From contig NW_023501151.1 in assembly GCF_014066305.1 (NCBI RefSeq), positions 1-64,000 of the forward strand: DNA of 64,000 nucleotides. The letters run 5' to 3'. Shown here one piece after another: positions 51,961-61,965 of the stretch. Source of the stretch: Letharia columbiana. Lineage: Eukaryota; Ascomycota; Lecanoromycetes; Lecanorales; Parmeliaceae. The stretch's first letter is position 1; every line of letters begins with the position of its first letter. The translations under genes were made by a program, and so were the position numbers. The notes beneath the pieces were generated by a model. That model was not told where the DNA came from and did no database searches. It worked only from the letters and a program-made list of their open reading frames with translations.

Positions 51961-52653
51961 CAACCCACTCATTTCATTCGTATTAGCGGACGAATTCAAA
52001 GAAACGCGCTGACAGGGGCTTTGGCAAGAAACCAAGTTGAGCCATCGTATCCCTGGGTAAGCCTACCAGACAGGTAAATCGATTTCAAAGAGCCCAAAAG
52101 GGACAGCGAAACGGCCTCGGCAAACAGTGGTCGAGGGATAAAGAAGGCATTGGACCATTCGTACGGCTAGCGAATCGAAAGAAATAGCCAACACCATCTC
52201 ACATTTCCACATTCAAAACACACACCAGCAGCACCACTTGCAACTTCACACACTACAACGCCTGGGGTTTCAACGGGGCCCCAATCAGACAAGAAACGGC
52301 CGAGTTACAGCCAATTAAAGATACTCTTCTCCGAAACTTCCCCGCATACAACTTCTCTACGAGACAAGGGACCCCCTGGGCGGAGTAAGTGCACTCGAAA
52401 GGCCACTGTTCAAAGCACTTACAGTCTTCTTGACGCCTCAAACGGTCAAGAAATAAGTGTGTTAAACCCCCGCAAAGAAACAACCTTGCCTTGGGCTTCA
52501 CAGTGAAATTTTTTATTCTCAACACCGAATAATTTCGACACGCCTTGGAGAGGCTTCATTGTTCTCTAGTACATCTGATATCCCCAACACCCATTCTTTC
52601 GAAGTATTTAAACTCCTCTCCACTTTATTTCAAACCTTCCTTTCTTCTTTCCC
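51961..52653 (+). other. Untranslated leader of retrotransposon
   Basis: About 690 nt between the primer-binding site and the gag ATG. Short open frames occur on both strands but none is convincing. Expected to hold packaging signals; none can be identified by eye. Confidence 0.6.
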
Positions 52654-53976
52654 ATGGCGAAGTCCAACATCGAAAGAATAGATCAAATCAAGACCCTACT
52701 AGAGCAAACCAAGTTCCGACGGGTATCAGTCCTACCAGAGGATACCCCTGACGAGGCAGACTCAGCAGATACGCCTTAAGATATCGCTAGTACCCAACAA
52801 CTACAACATTAGACCAAGCACTAACCCGACGAATTCATGACTATGCTGAATGAAATTCGTCAGGAGAGAGACAATTTCCGCGAGGTTACTACTCGGTATC
52901 ACGCCGTCGTCATAGAAAAGGACCTGGCCATGAACGATTTGTACCAGGCCCACAGAATAACCGAGGAGGCAAACCAACTAGCCCGAGACTTTCAGAAGGA
53001 CATGACTTCCATACAGCGGAAAGTCAATAGCCTTGAGATACAGTCAATGAAAGACTCACGGCTGTCACCGATCGAGGAGGAACGCACGCCTAGACGTTCA
53101 AAAGAGAAATCAGTTAAGGTCCCAGACCCACCTCTATTCATCGACGGTAGCGACCCTACCTAAGACGACTAGTCCTCCAGAATAGAACAGAAATTCAAGG
53201 CCAACAGCGATCATTACCTTACCGAGGACTCCAAGATAGCCTACGTAGTCTCACGACTCGGCGGTAAGGCTGCACAACATACGATGCATAGAAGACTTCG
53301 GAACTCCACCAACCCGTACCAGTCTTTCACTGAGATCATGGAAGAGTTGGCCGATATCTACGAGAACTCAGACCGACGTAGTAATGCATTGCGTGACATG
53401 CAGGCTCTACAGCAAGGGACCCGACCCTTCATCGACTTCTATTCAGACTTTATTCGACTAGGCACCATCCTTAACTATAACGAAACCCTTATGCTGGAGA
53501 ACTACCTTCCCAAGAAACTGAGGAAGAAACTAAAGAAGGCATAGCAGGTCGTAGGAGGTTTTACTACCTTGAAGGCTGCAAAAGAATACCTTCGGAAGCT
53601 GGATAACTCACAACGTGCTGATTACAAGGATTTTGAGTCCACAAAGGCCACTGTCAAGTCAACTACAACACGGACATCGACGACAGCACCCGCGGCCAAT
53701 GCACGCCTCATACCCGTCACCGGGTCCAGTTCAAGTACGACCACTACGCCTCTGAATGTCACGACCGGTTCGAAACCAAGGGAACCAATGTGCTACAACT
53801 GCGGCAAGAAAGGCCACTACCGGAAGGACTGTACAATAACTACCCAAACCGAGGCCGGCAAAAAGGCCTTCGAGGAGGCACGACTCCACGCGATGGAAAT
53901 AGACGAAGAATTCGAAATCGATAACGTCGACACCACGGGTAGCGACGGTTCTTCTTCGGATTCGGGAAACGAATAG
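52654..53976 (+). pseudogene. gag, six in-frame stops
   Basis: Gag (capsid and nucleocapsid) in one continuous frame from the ATG at 52654 to TAG at 53974-53976. Stops interrupt it at 52777, 52810, 52822, 53161, 53170 and 53542 (TAA or TAG, never TGA), with no frameshift. After a charged, coiled-coil-like N-terminal third (about 52837-53060, rich in Glu/Arg/Gln) comes a capsid-like region (53200-53560) and a basic Ser/Thr-rich linker. The CCHC zinc knuckle CYNCGKKGHYRKDC is at 53791-53832, followed by an acidic tail. The stops at 53161 and 53170 sit in 'DPT*DD*SS', where related gags commonly have aromatic residues including Trp. The last codons before the final stop form a slippery heptamer leading into pol. 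Confidence 0.85.
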
Positions 53977-54001
53977 CCTCTTCCAAAGTCACGGTAAGAG
54001 G
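53964..54001 (+). promoter_or_regulatory. Predicted -1 frameshift site
   Basis: GGGAAAC at 53964-53970 is in the gag frame as G GGA AAC, the X XXY YYZ form required for -1 slippage, two codons before the gag stop. After a six-nt spacer, CCTCTT (53977-53982) can pair with AAGAGG (53996-54001) to make a stem with a 13-nt loop. Slipping by -1 enters exactly the frame of pol, which is open from here. Signal, spacer and frame all agree; activity is inferred. Confidence 0.7.
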
Positions 54002-57000
54002 TACTCATGAAGTGTGCCTGGTAGACACCCCCAATGACGCCCTGGCACGTCGTCCTTTCCGCACACAAGTCACGCTATCTTCACAAGGAAGGGAGTACTT
54101 ACTTCAGGACTCTCTTATGGATAGTGGATGCACCGGTGCTTACACAGTCATAAATAAGTCCCTAGTCCCAGCGATATGTGAGGCCTTACATCTGGAACCA
54201 CTCCCACTATCACGACCTAAACCACTAAGGGGTTACGACGGCCAGATCGCAAAACGACCAATTACACACTATTTACTCCCTACGGTAACAGTGGAGGGCC
54301 ATCGAGAAGGAACATGTCCAATGCTAATTGCACCACTGAAACACGACATGATAGTTGAAAAACCATAGATGAACAAACACGGGGTAGTCCTTGACATGTT
54401 ACGGGATAAGATACTCTTTCTACCCGGTCGATGTAATCATGATAGTAATCAGATATCAACAATGGACGAACTCCCTTTCCTACCAACTCCAGAGCTCCGA
54501 CCACCCACACCACCCACCCCCCCACCTGTCATACTGAAACGACAAAGCCCTCCCCCACCCACCTACGACAACGAGACCGATTCGGACACCTCCTCCTCAA
54601 ATAAGGACGAGAATAGCAAGGAGCCTGAGTCCATCGACATCGCTGAGATTAATGCAGCGGCTTATTACCAACTAGCCCGTGAAAAAGGCAACAAACTATT
54701 CACATTGACAATGAATGAGATCTATAACACACCGTCTGCACCACATACGCCTCCCACTACACGGACACCTCGCGGACCTCGCGTACCGGTCAACAAACCC
54801 TATCCTTGCAACTCAGGAAGGAAGTACAAAAGGTGTTGTGGTTCTAACTGCCCCATTCAGATCAATAGCACCGAAGAGGTTAGTCCTGAGGAGGTGAAAC
54901 GTAAGTTACCTCCGGAATACCATGACTACCTCGATGTTTTCGACAGGACTAAGGCGGACATACTTCCCCCACACCGTCCTTATGACCACAAACTCGAATT
55001 CAACGACAGCTCCGACAAAACGAAACTTCCAAAAAGCAGAATCTATCCAATGTCAGGACACAAACTGGAACAGGTAAAGAAGTACCTGGACGAACATCTG
55101 AAGAAGGGATTCATAACACCAAGCCATGCACCATTCGCCTCACCCGTCCTGTTCGCGGAAAAGCCGAATGGAGGGTTGCGTTTTTGTGTGGACTATCGGA
55201 AACTAAACGCTATTACCAAAAGGAACCGATACCCAATCCCACTAATAGATGAGGTTTTGGCAAGGATCCAGGGATGCAAATACCTCACTCGGTTAGATAT
55301 CATAGCCGCGTTCAACAAACTACGTATACATCCCGATAGCGAGGATTTCACTACTTTTGTCACCTCCCTTGGAGCATACAAGTATCGAGTCCTCCCCTTC
55401 GGTCTAACCAACGGCCCGGCCACATATCAACAATACATGAATGACATTCTGTTCGAATACCTGAACGATTTCTGCCAGGTCTACCTCGATGACATACTCA
55501 TTCACAGTAAGACAAAAAAGGAACACATCCAACACGTCAGACAAATCCTCCAGAAATTGAGGGACGCCGGCCTCCAGGTGGACATCCTTAAGTGCGAATT
55601 CCACGTCCAGAAAACCAAGTTCCTAGACCTACTGGTGTCTATAGACGGGTTGCGAATAAACCCTACCAAAATCCAGGCTGTTATTGAGTGAACCACACCT
55701 ACCAACCTCAAAGAGGTACAGGCCTTCATCGGATTTTGCAATTTTTACCGGCGATTCATTAGAGACTTCTCTAAAATAGTCAAACCCATAGTAAAACTCA
55801 CGGCAAAAGAGGCCATATTTGATTAGTCCCCAGCATATCAAGAGGCCTTCCACTTCCTCAAAGTCGCCGTCACTAAAGCTCCAGTTCTACGTCATTTCGA
55901 TAGGACAAAGGAGGCCGTCCTAGAGACTGACTCTTCCGACTACGTCAACGGAGGTGTTCTTTCCCAGTACGACGATGAGGGAGTACTCCACCCGATAGCC
56001 TTCTACAGCAAAAACCTAACCCCTACCGAATGCAATTACCAGATCTACGATAAGGAACTGCTGACAATCATTCGCTATCTAGAACACTAGCGCCCCGAGC
56101 TAAAATATACGGATGTCCCTATCAGGATCTTCACCGATCACAAAGGACTAATGTATTTTGCTGAGGGAAGGGACCTCAGCCGACGCCAGGCCTGGTATTT
56201 GAATATGTTGTTAGAATTCAATATAAAGATCATTTACCGGTCTAGACCTCAGAACGTCAAGGCCGACGCACTCACACGAATGGCTAAGTACAAACCAACC
56301 GATTCCGGGGACGAACGATTACGCCAACAGCATCAAACAATCCTTACCCCTAATCGATTGAAATTAGACGGCGAACATATCGACGTACATACAATCGACG
56401 ACCCTATCTACTACAAAGTAGTAGGGGCCAACAAGGAAGACGAATATTGTACGGAAATCCGTGAGGCTATCGCCGAAAACAAGGACAAATTTCGAGAGAT
56501 CACTCTCAGTAAATACTCCGTACAAGACGGGGTACTTTACCATCAAAACCGTTTATGGATATCCGATAACATATACACCGATATTATTCGAGAGGTGCAC
56601 GATCAACCGTCCTGCGGACATCCCGAGGTAGCACGTACTTATAAGCTACTCAAAAGGGAATACTACTAGCGAGGTATAAGGACTACCGTGACTACCTACG
56701 TTCAGAATTACTACACCTATCAGAGGGCTAAGGCGCCTCACAATCGGGAGCATAGTTTACTACAGCCTCTACCAATCCCACAGAAACGATAGCAAGACAT
56801 ATCGGTCGACTTCGTCACAGGCTTGCCCATATCCGACGGCTACAACGCTATTTAAATAGCGATCGATCGGCTCACCAAGGAACGTCACTACGTAGCCTAT
56901 TCTGACATCGATAAAGGCACTACCGCTAAGAAGACAGTCAACTTACTACTCAAGAAAGTGTTCCGCCTACACGGCCTACCGGCCTCAATAATATCGGATC

Positions 57001-57884
57001 GAGGACCCCAATTCATAGCTACCATATAAAAGTCTTTTTGCGAGAGACTGGGCATCACAGCCAAGCTATCAACAGCCTTCCACCCTAAAACCGATAGACA
57101 GACCGAACGAGCGAATCAGAATATAAAGCGTCACCTTCGGACATACTGCAACTACATGCAGGACGACTAAGCAAGGTAGCTACCTATCACCGAGTTCGCC
57201 GACAATAATACTACCTCATCGACTACTAATATCCCACCTTTCCTCGCGAATAAGGGGTTCCATCCTCGAATGACTTTCAGCCCGAACACCACCGACTACG
57301 AGACCACACGTAAGCGTCTCGATACTGCTCGGGCGGAGGATATCACGAACCACATAAAACAAGTTCTCAAGTACATCCGGAGTAACATGGACCGCGCTCA
57401 GAAGGCCATGGTTACACAAGCCAATAAGCATCGACAAAAGGTTACTTTTCAAATAGGCGATAAGGTCTTCCTAAACAGCAAGAACATCACCTCCAATCGC
57501 CCTTCCCGCAAACTGGACCACAAGAGACTCGGTCCATTCGAGATTACAGACCTTGTGAAAACCTCATACCGTCTGGAACTTCCGCCAACCATAAGAATCC
57601 ACGACGTCTTCCACCCCAATCTCTTAAGTCTCGCGGCAAACAACCCCTTACCAAGGCAGGTAAACCCTCCGCCGAAGCATATCACTGTCAACGGCCGGAC
57701 CGAATGGGTTGTTAAAGAAATACTTAGCTCCAAATTAATCTATGGCCGTCTCAAGTACAAAGTTAAGTGGGAAGGCCTCGACAATAACCCCACCTAATAC
57801 AATACGGACGGCGGTGAATTCGAAAATTGCCAGGACCTGATAGACGACTTCCACAAGCGGTATCCCGAAGAGCCTCACCCATGA
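53970..57884 (+). pseudogene. pol: PR-RT-RNase H-IN-chromodomain, 11 stops
   Basis: Pol occupies one frame from the slippery site to TGA at 57882-57884, without indels. Protease: DSG at 54120-54128. A SEC-C-like Cys motif is at 54798-54842. RT (about 54890-55690) has FCVDYRKLN and the catalytic YLDD at 55482-55493. RNase H: first Asp at 55929 (ETDSSDY). Integrase: His at 56598 and 56619; the two zinc Cys positions read Tyr (56709, 56718); catalytic Asp 56808, Asp 56997 and Glu 57105 give D,D35E. GPF-like basic region at 57525-57545. Chromodomain about 57705-57870. Stops at 54366, 55689, 55824, 56088, 56667, 56790, 56853, 57027, 57168, 57177 and 57795 mostly replace conserved Trp. The frame would also give a histone-mark-guided integrase by family analogy. 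Confidence 0.88.
54798..54842 (+). other. SEC-C-like zinc motif in pol
   Basis: PYPCNSGRKYKRCCG matches the Pro-Cys-x-Cys-x-Ser-Gly-x-x-Tyr-Lys-x-Cys-Cys pattern of the SEC-C motif except that the first Cys is Tyr (TAT), explicable by one TGT-to-TAT change. It lies between protease and RT, where I would not normally expect it. Role unknown; possibly nucleic-acid or protein binding through zinc. Confidence 0.55.
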
Positions 57885-58624
57885 AGGAACCAGGGCGAGG
57901 GGCCTTCAACAGCGGCAGCGTCCCCGGTCCGGAACTACCTCGGACACCCCGTTTTCAATCGAATTAAAACCGTCCGATGTCTTCATAATAGCCTCATTTT
58001 TTCCAAAACCGAGAATCGATCCCTCAGACCCATATCAATCAAGAATCACCTCATACATAGCCTTCCGCGCAAGCCCCCCTTGCTAATACAACCCTGAAGA
58101 CCTTCCGAAGCCATACCAGTACACACATAGACCACGTTGTCGCTGTCACGAAACATAATCGATATCAGCTAAATGACATACCACAGAGAAGACTACACCA
58201 AAGTCAGTTGATATTGGATTAGAGTTTTTAGCGCCTACGGCTCGGTTCGGTTCGGAAGCCCTCAACCAATCACGTCGCATCATTCCACCGACATCCCATC
58301 CGCTCAAATACGAATTCGGAAATCACCATTATTTACACCTGCGCCCATGGACATGGTTTTCGCCATACCACACCGATTTCCTCCCGGCTAGGCTCCCTAC
58401 ATGCGCCTACACCCCAGCTAGCGACGTCGCTACAGCGCAAATACAGAAAGCTGCTACCGTCCCCAATACCTCTCGCGGAGAAAGGTATGATGCTGGGGCT
58501 CCCGGATACGGTTATTTCTTTACTGCTTTTACCATTTTTCAGGCGTCAAGCGTGCATGCATACCCATTTTTCTACCTTTCCACTCACCAATCATGGGACA
58601 TGATTTAACGAAGGGGGGGGGTAG
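57885..58624 (+). other. 3' untranslated region and polypurine tract
   Basis: 740 nt after pol with no sizeable frame. It ends in AAG followed by a run of nine G (58613-58621) and TAG, directly before the 3' LTR: the polypurine tract that primes plus-strand synthesis. Confidence 0.75.
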
Positions 58625-58788
58625 TGTTACGAGCGTACCCTTGACACACCCCTCAGCCCTATGGCTAGCGGGCCTTGGCGGAGGCATCCCCTACCATATC
58701 ATGCCTCCTTCCCACCTACATAGTTCGGTACCTTAGTTATCTTATTCAACATACCTACATTGATATTGCATCTGTACCGGTCCTGACA
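58625..58788 (+). repeat. 3' LTR
   Basis: 164 bp, 162 identical to the 5' LTR. Ends CCTGACA where the 5' LTR has TCTAACA. Confidence 0.92.
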
Positions 58789-59134
58789 GCGAACTTTAAT
58801 CAGCGATATTTGAATTCCTTACGCTTTAATAATTATAAGACTAAATTGGAAAATTCTTAGATATTCGAAAAGTATAAATAGCGCTTTAAAATTAAAAAAA
58901 AATCTTTAAACTTTAATAGGAAACAAAAAAGTAATTCTATGTATTAATAATATATATCTATTTTTTTAATAAGGGAGACGTAGAAGGGCGAGATTTTGAT
59001 AATTATAAATACTAATTTATTTATTCGCGATAAGTTAGCCGGTCTAGTTAAAAAGCGTAGCGAACCCGAATTAATAATTAACTATATATATAAATTTAAG
59101 ATTTTTTAACTTAGCTTTATTTTATCCTTTTATA
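58789..59134 (+). mobile_element. CGAG/CTAA repeat, 3' part
   Basis: Begins abruptly at the 3' LTR, in the middle of the family sequence ('gcgaactttaat'), and continues to the 3' end region. Its last ~10 bp (TATATTAA) are displaced to 59594-59601 by the next copy, which inserted between A and T within it. Confidence 0.65.
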
Positions 59135-59593
59135 CGAGTAAAGATCTATAAATTAATTTTATAATTAATTTTTTAATTAGAACTATCGAGTAAGTAGATA
59201 AGCGATCTTTAGTAAGCGAACTTTAATAAGCGATATTTGAATTCCTTGCGCTTTAATAATTATAAGACTAAATTTTAAAATTCTTAAAAATTCGAAAAGC
59301 ATAAATAGCGCTTTAAAATTTTTAAAAAAAAATTATAAAATTTTAATAGAAAATAAAAAATTTTTAATAGAAAATAAAAAAGTAATTCTATATATTAATA
59401 ATATATATTTATTTTTTTAGTAAGGGAGGTATAAGAGGGCGAGATTTTAATAATTACGAATATTAATTTATTTATTTACGATAAGTTAGTCGATCTAGCT
59501 AAAAAGCGTAGAGAATCTAAATTAATAATTAGCTATATATATAAATTTAAGATTTTTAAGCTTAACTCTATCTTATTCTTTTATATATATTAA
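59135..59593 (+). mobile_element. CGAG/CTAA repeat nested in the previous copy
   Basis: Begins CGAGTAAAG after A59134 and ends in mutated CTAA (TTAA) before T59594. Nested inside the 3' end of the preceding copy, showing repeated activity of the family. Confidence 0.65.
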
Positions 59594-59881
59594 TATATTA
59601 ATTACTAGATAAATCGATAAGCTAAGAATTTTCTTAGTATTTATTAACTCGAAATACGTATAAAAATATTTAATATTTTAAATAATAACTCTATAAGTAA
59701 ATCTTTTTAAAAAAAAAATTTAAAATTCTAAAATTTTATAGTTTTTTTTAATATTTTTTCTATATTTTTTTTTAAATAAAAGAATTAGATAATTAAATAT
59801 TTTATTTTATTTTAGAAATTTTAATAATAAATAGATTAGTTTTAATTCGATATTCGAAATTTTTAAATTTTTAAGTAAATA

Positions 59882-59924
59882 ATCGTATGGGAATACGTTA
59901 TACTTAAGCGTGTTCCTATACGAT
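59882..59924. mobile_element. 43-bp mutated copy of mariner-like MITE
   Basis: ATCGTATGGGAATACG at the left and CGTGTTCCTATACGAT at the right, flanked by TA on both sides (59880-59881 and 59925-59926). It is an internally deleted relative of 44723-44808. The empty site at 62238-62250 has a single TA, confirming a TA duplication. Confidence 0.75.
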
Positions 59925-60057
59925 TACTAGCTAAGTGAATATATTTTTTTTTTATAAAATAAAATAAAATTATATATTAACTACGAGGAATAAAATAATT
60001 ATATAAAGTTCTTTTAGCGTCGACGAGTCGAGGAAACGACTTTCTATATAGACTTTA

Positions 60058-60307
60058 ACGTCTCTATTAAAAGTTATTAGTTATCGAGATTTACTCGACT
60101 ACTACTAGCTTCTTATTAAAATACTACTATAGATACTTCTAAATAGTTATTAAATAAAGAATAATATATCCCCTTATATATCTATATATAGTTCTCGTCG
60201 TCGCGAGACTACTACGCGTAAAAAAGTTAAGTTCTTTAAAGTTATTTAATAGAAAGCTAGTAGTAGCCGAGTAAACCTCGATAATTAATAACTTTTAACG
60301 GGGACGT
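60058..60307. mobile_element. 250-bp TIR element
   Basis: Inverted arms 60058-60120 and 60242-60307, outer end ACGTC(T/C)C, about 85-90% identical with differences that are transitions. Absent from the sister copy at 62375-62385, so it is a true insertion. Flanking octamers (AGACTTTA and ATTTGATA) are only weakly alike. No transposase; 120-bp interior. Confidence 0.65.
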
Positions 60308-60545
60308 ATTTGATATTTTTTTAAAAAATAACTTTAAGACTAAATCTTCTCGAATCTAGTACGCTATATAGCCCTAGCTAAAGACTATTCAGATCTAAAA
60401 AAAATTAAGAAATTTCATTAGAAAAAAAAGCGTATTTCATTTAAATATAAGAATTATAATGAAATGCGTCTCCGCGCTAAGAGCTATTCTAATGAAATAC
60501 GATCGTATTTTATTATACTCTATTTAATAAAGTTCGATTAAATAA

Positions 60546-60971
60546 TAAAATTCTAATCTATTATATAATATTAAGTAAGTAAATTTTAATTTAATTTTCG
60601 AAATTATAATTTTTATATATAATACTAACTAACTCGTTTAATTTTTTTTTAATTTTAAAATACGTTGATAATTTAATATTAATAAAAATATCTCGCTTAA
60701 TCTTTATATTACGTATAACTTTTTAAATATTAATAGTAAAAATATAATTTATATATTATTATTAATCATTTTTAACGTAGAATTTAATAAAAAAATAAAA
60801 AAAATAAAAAAAATATTAAAAAAATGTCTTTAGGATAACTCGAACTTCGAATCTTTTAGTAAGAAAAAGAGAAAAAAAAGGGTCTTATGCTTAACATAAT
60901 CTTTCGCCTAAGCGAAAGACTATATTAAGGCTAAGGATTCTTAATTTCTACTATTAAAGTATATAATAAGA
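60546..60971. repeat. Repeat D, copy 1
   Basis: About 425 bp repeated in direct orientation at 61375-61801, diverged mostly by transitions. Contains a structured block (60825-60931) discussed below. Confidence 0.6.
60825..60931 (-). ncRNA. Weak tRNA-Leu-like block
   Basis: On the minus strand the block shows an A-box-like 'TTAGGCG' segment, an anticodon-arm-like TTAT/ATAA stem with a 7-nt loop, a long T-rich variable region and a B-box-like GATTCGAA. The sister copy (61659-61762) keeps a complementary TCTTAA/TTAAGA pair at its ends. Suggestive of a RIP-degraded tRNA or tRNA-derived SINE, but the T arm does not pair properly. Low confidence. Confidence 0.2.
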
Positions 60972-61374
60972 TAGAAATTATATAAAATAATAATAATTTT
61001 AAGAGAGATATTAAGTCTTTCTTTAATAAATAAAAAGCGAAATAATACGCGATTATCGAAATTTTAATTTCTATATATATTTCTAATTAATTAAAATACG
61101 TAATTTCTTTAGAGTGCTATAAATATACTATATAATTATTATTAAATAAATTAATAAGCTAAGAGTTTCTCTTAGCGCCTTTTAGTACGAGACGCTAATA
61201 TACGATTTTATTAAATAATAAAATAATTAATAATAGAAATATTTTTATTTTAATATCGTTAAATAGACCTTAATAAACTCTATAATTATTTCTATTTTTA
61301 TTTAAATATTAATTATATAATTATAGTTGATATTAAGATTTTCGATAGAGATATTTAATATTATAACTAAGTTA
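60972..61374. other. AT-rich spacer, no gene seen
   Basis: RIP-mutated sequence between the two copies of repeat D. No features recognised. Confidence 0.4.
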
Positions 61375-61801
61375 TAAAATTCTAATCTATTATATAATAC
61401 TAAGTAGATAAATTTTTATTCGATTTTTAGATTTCTAAATTTTATATATAAAGCTAATTAAGTTATTTAATTTTTTTTTCTAATTTTAAAATACGTTAAT
61501 TATTTAATATTAATAAAAATATCTCGCTTAATCTTTATATTACGTATAACTTTTTAAATATTAATAGTAAAAATATAATTTATATATTATTATTAATCGT
61601 TTTTAACGTAGAATTTAATAAAAGAATAAAAAAAAAAAAATTAAAATATTAAAAAAATATTCTTAAGATAACTCGAACTTCGAATCTTTTAGTAAGAAAA
61701 AAGAAAAAAAAAGAGCCTTATACTTGATATAATCTTTCGCCTAAGCTAAGACTATATTAAGACGAAGAATTCTTAGTTTTCGCTATTAAAGTATATAATA
61801 A
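61375..61801. repeat. Repeat D, copy 2
   Basis: Direct repeat of 60546-60971; the same order of boxes, including 'aactcgaacttcgaatctt' and 'taatctttcgcctaag'. Non-coding. Confidence 0.6.
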
Positions 61802-61965
61802 AATAATAAAATTTAATATAAACGCTAACTCGAAGTAAGATAATAACTATTATCTTAATAAATTATAGTCGAAATATTAAATAAATCTTAAAAATTTAAT
61901 TTCTATATATAATGCTAACTAAGTACTATTAATATTTTTTTAAAATTTTTTAAATATATTATATA

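Larger units (their letters stand above)
51784..58788 (+). mobile_element. Chromodomain Ty3/gypsy LTR retrotransposon
   Basis: Structurally complete 7005-bp element of the chromovirus type. Order: LTR, primer-binding site, 706-nt leader, gag, protease, reverse transcriptase, RNase H, integrase, chromodomain, 740-nt 3' leader with a G9 polypurine tract, LTR. The LTRs are 162/164 identical, so insertion is recent relative to the flanking decay. In-frame stops (six in gag, eleven in pol) make it non-functional as read. The bases outside the LTRs (AATAA on the left, GCGAA on the right) do not match, and the right flank is the middle of a CGAG/CTAA repeat whose other half is not on the left; the element is therefore probably a recombinant or rearranged copy. 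Mutated relatives of its LTR lie at 9715, 10770 and 12009. Confidence 0.9.
59602..60530 (+). repeat. Dispersed repeat C, copy 1, with two insertions
   Basis: RIP-mutated counterpart of 61966-62580. Relative to that copy it has two extra blocks, 59882-59924 (short MITE) and 60058-60307 (TIR element). Ends in a mutated version of the palindrome at 62555-62580. Non-coding. Confidence 0.6.

Noticed and set aside
52253..52751. Open frames in the leader of the 7-kb element, both strands
   Set aside because: No homology that I recognise; the gag ATG at 52654 and its frame explain the coding part, and the rest is untranslated leader.
51784..58788. Stop codons reassigned to Trp by an alternative genetic code
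   Set aside because: TAG, TAA and TGA are all involved, intact TGG codons remain in the same frame, and Cys-to-Tyr changes show the same G-to-A mutation.
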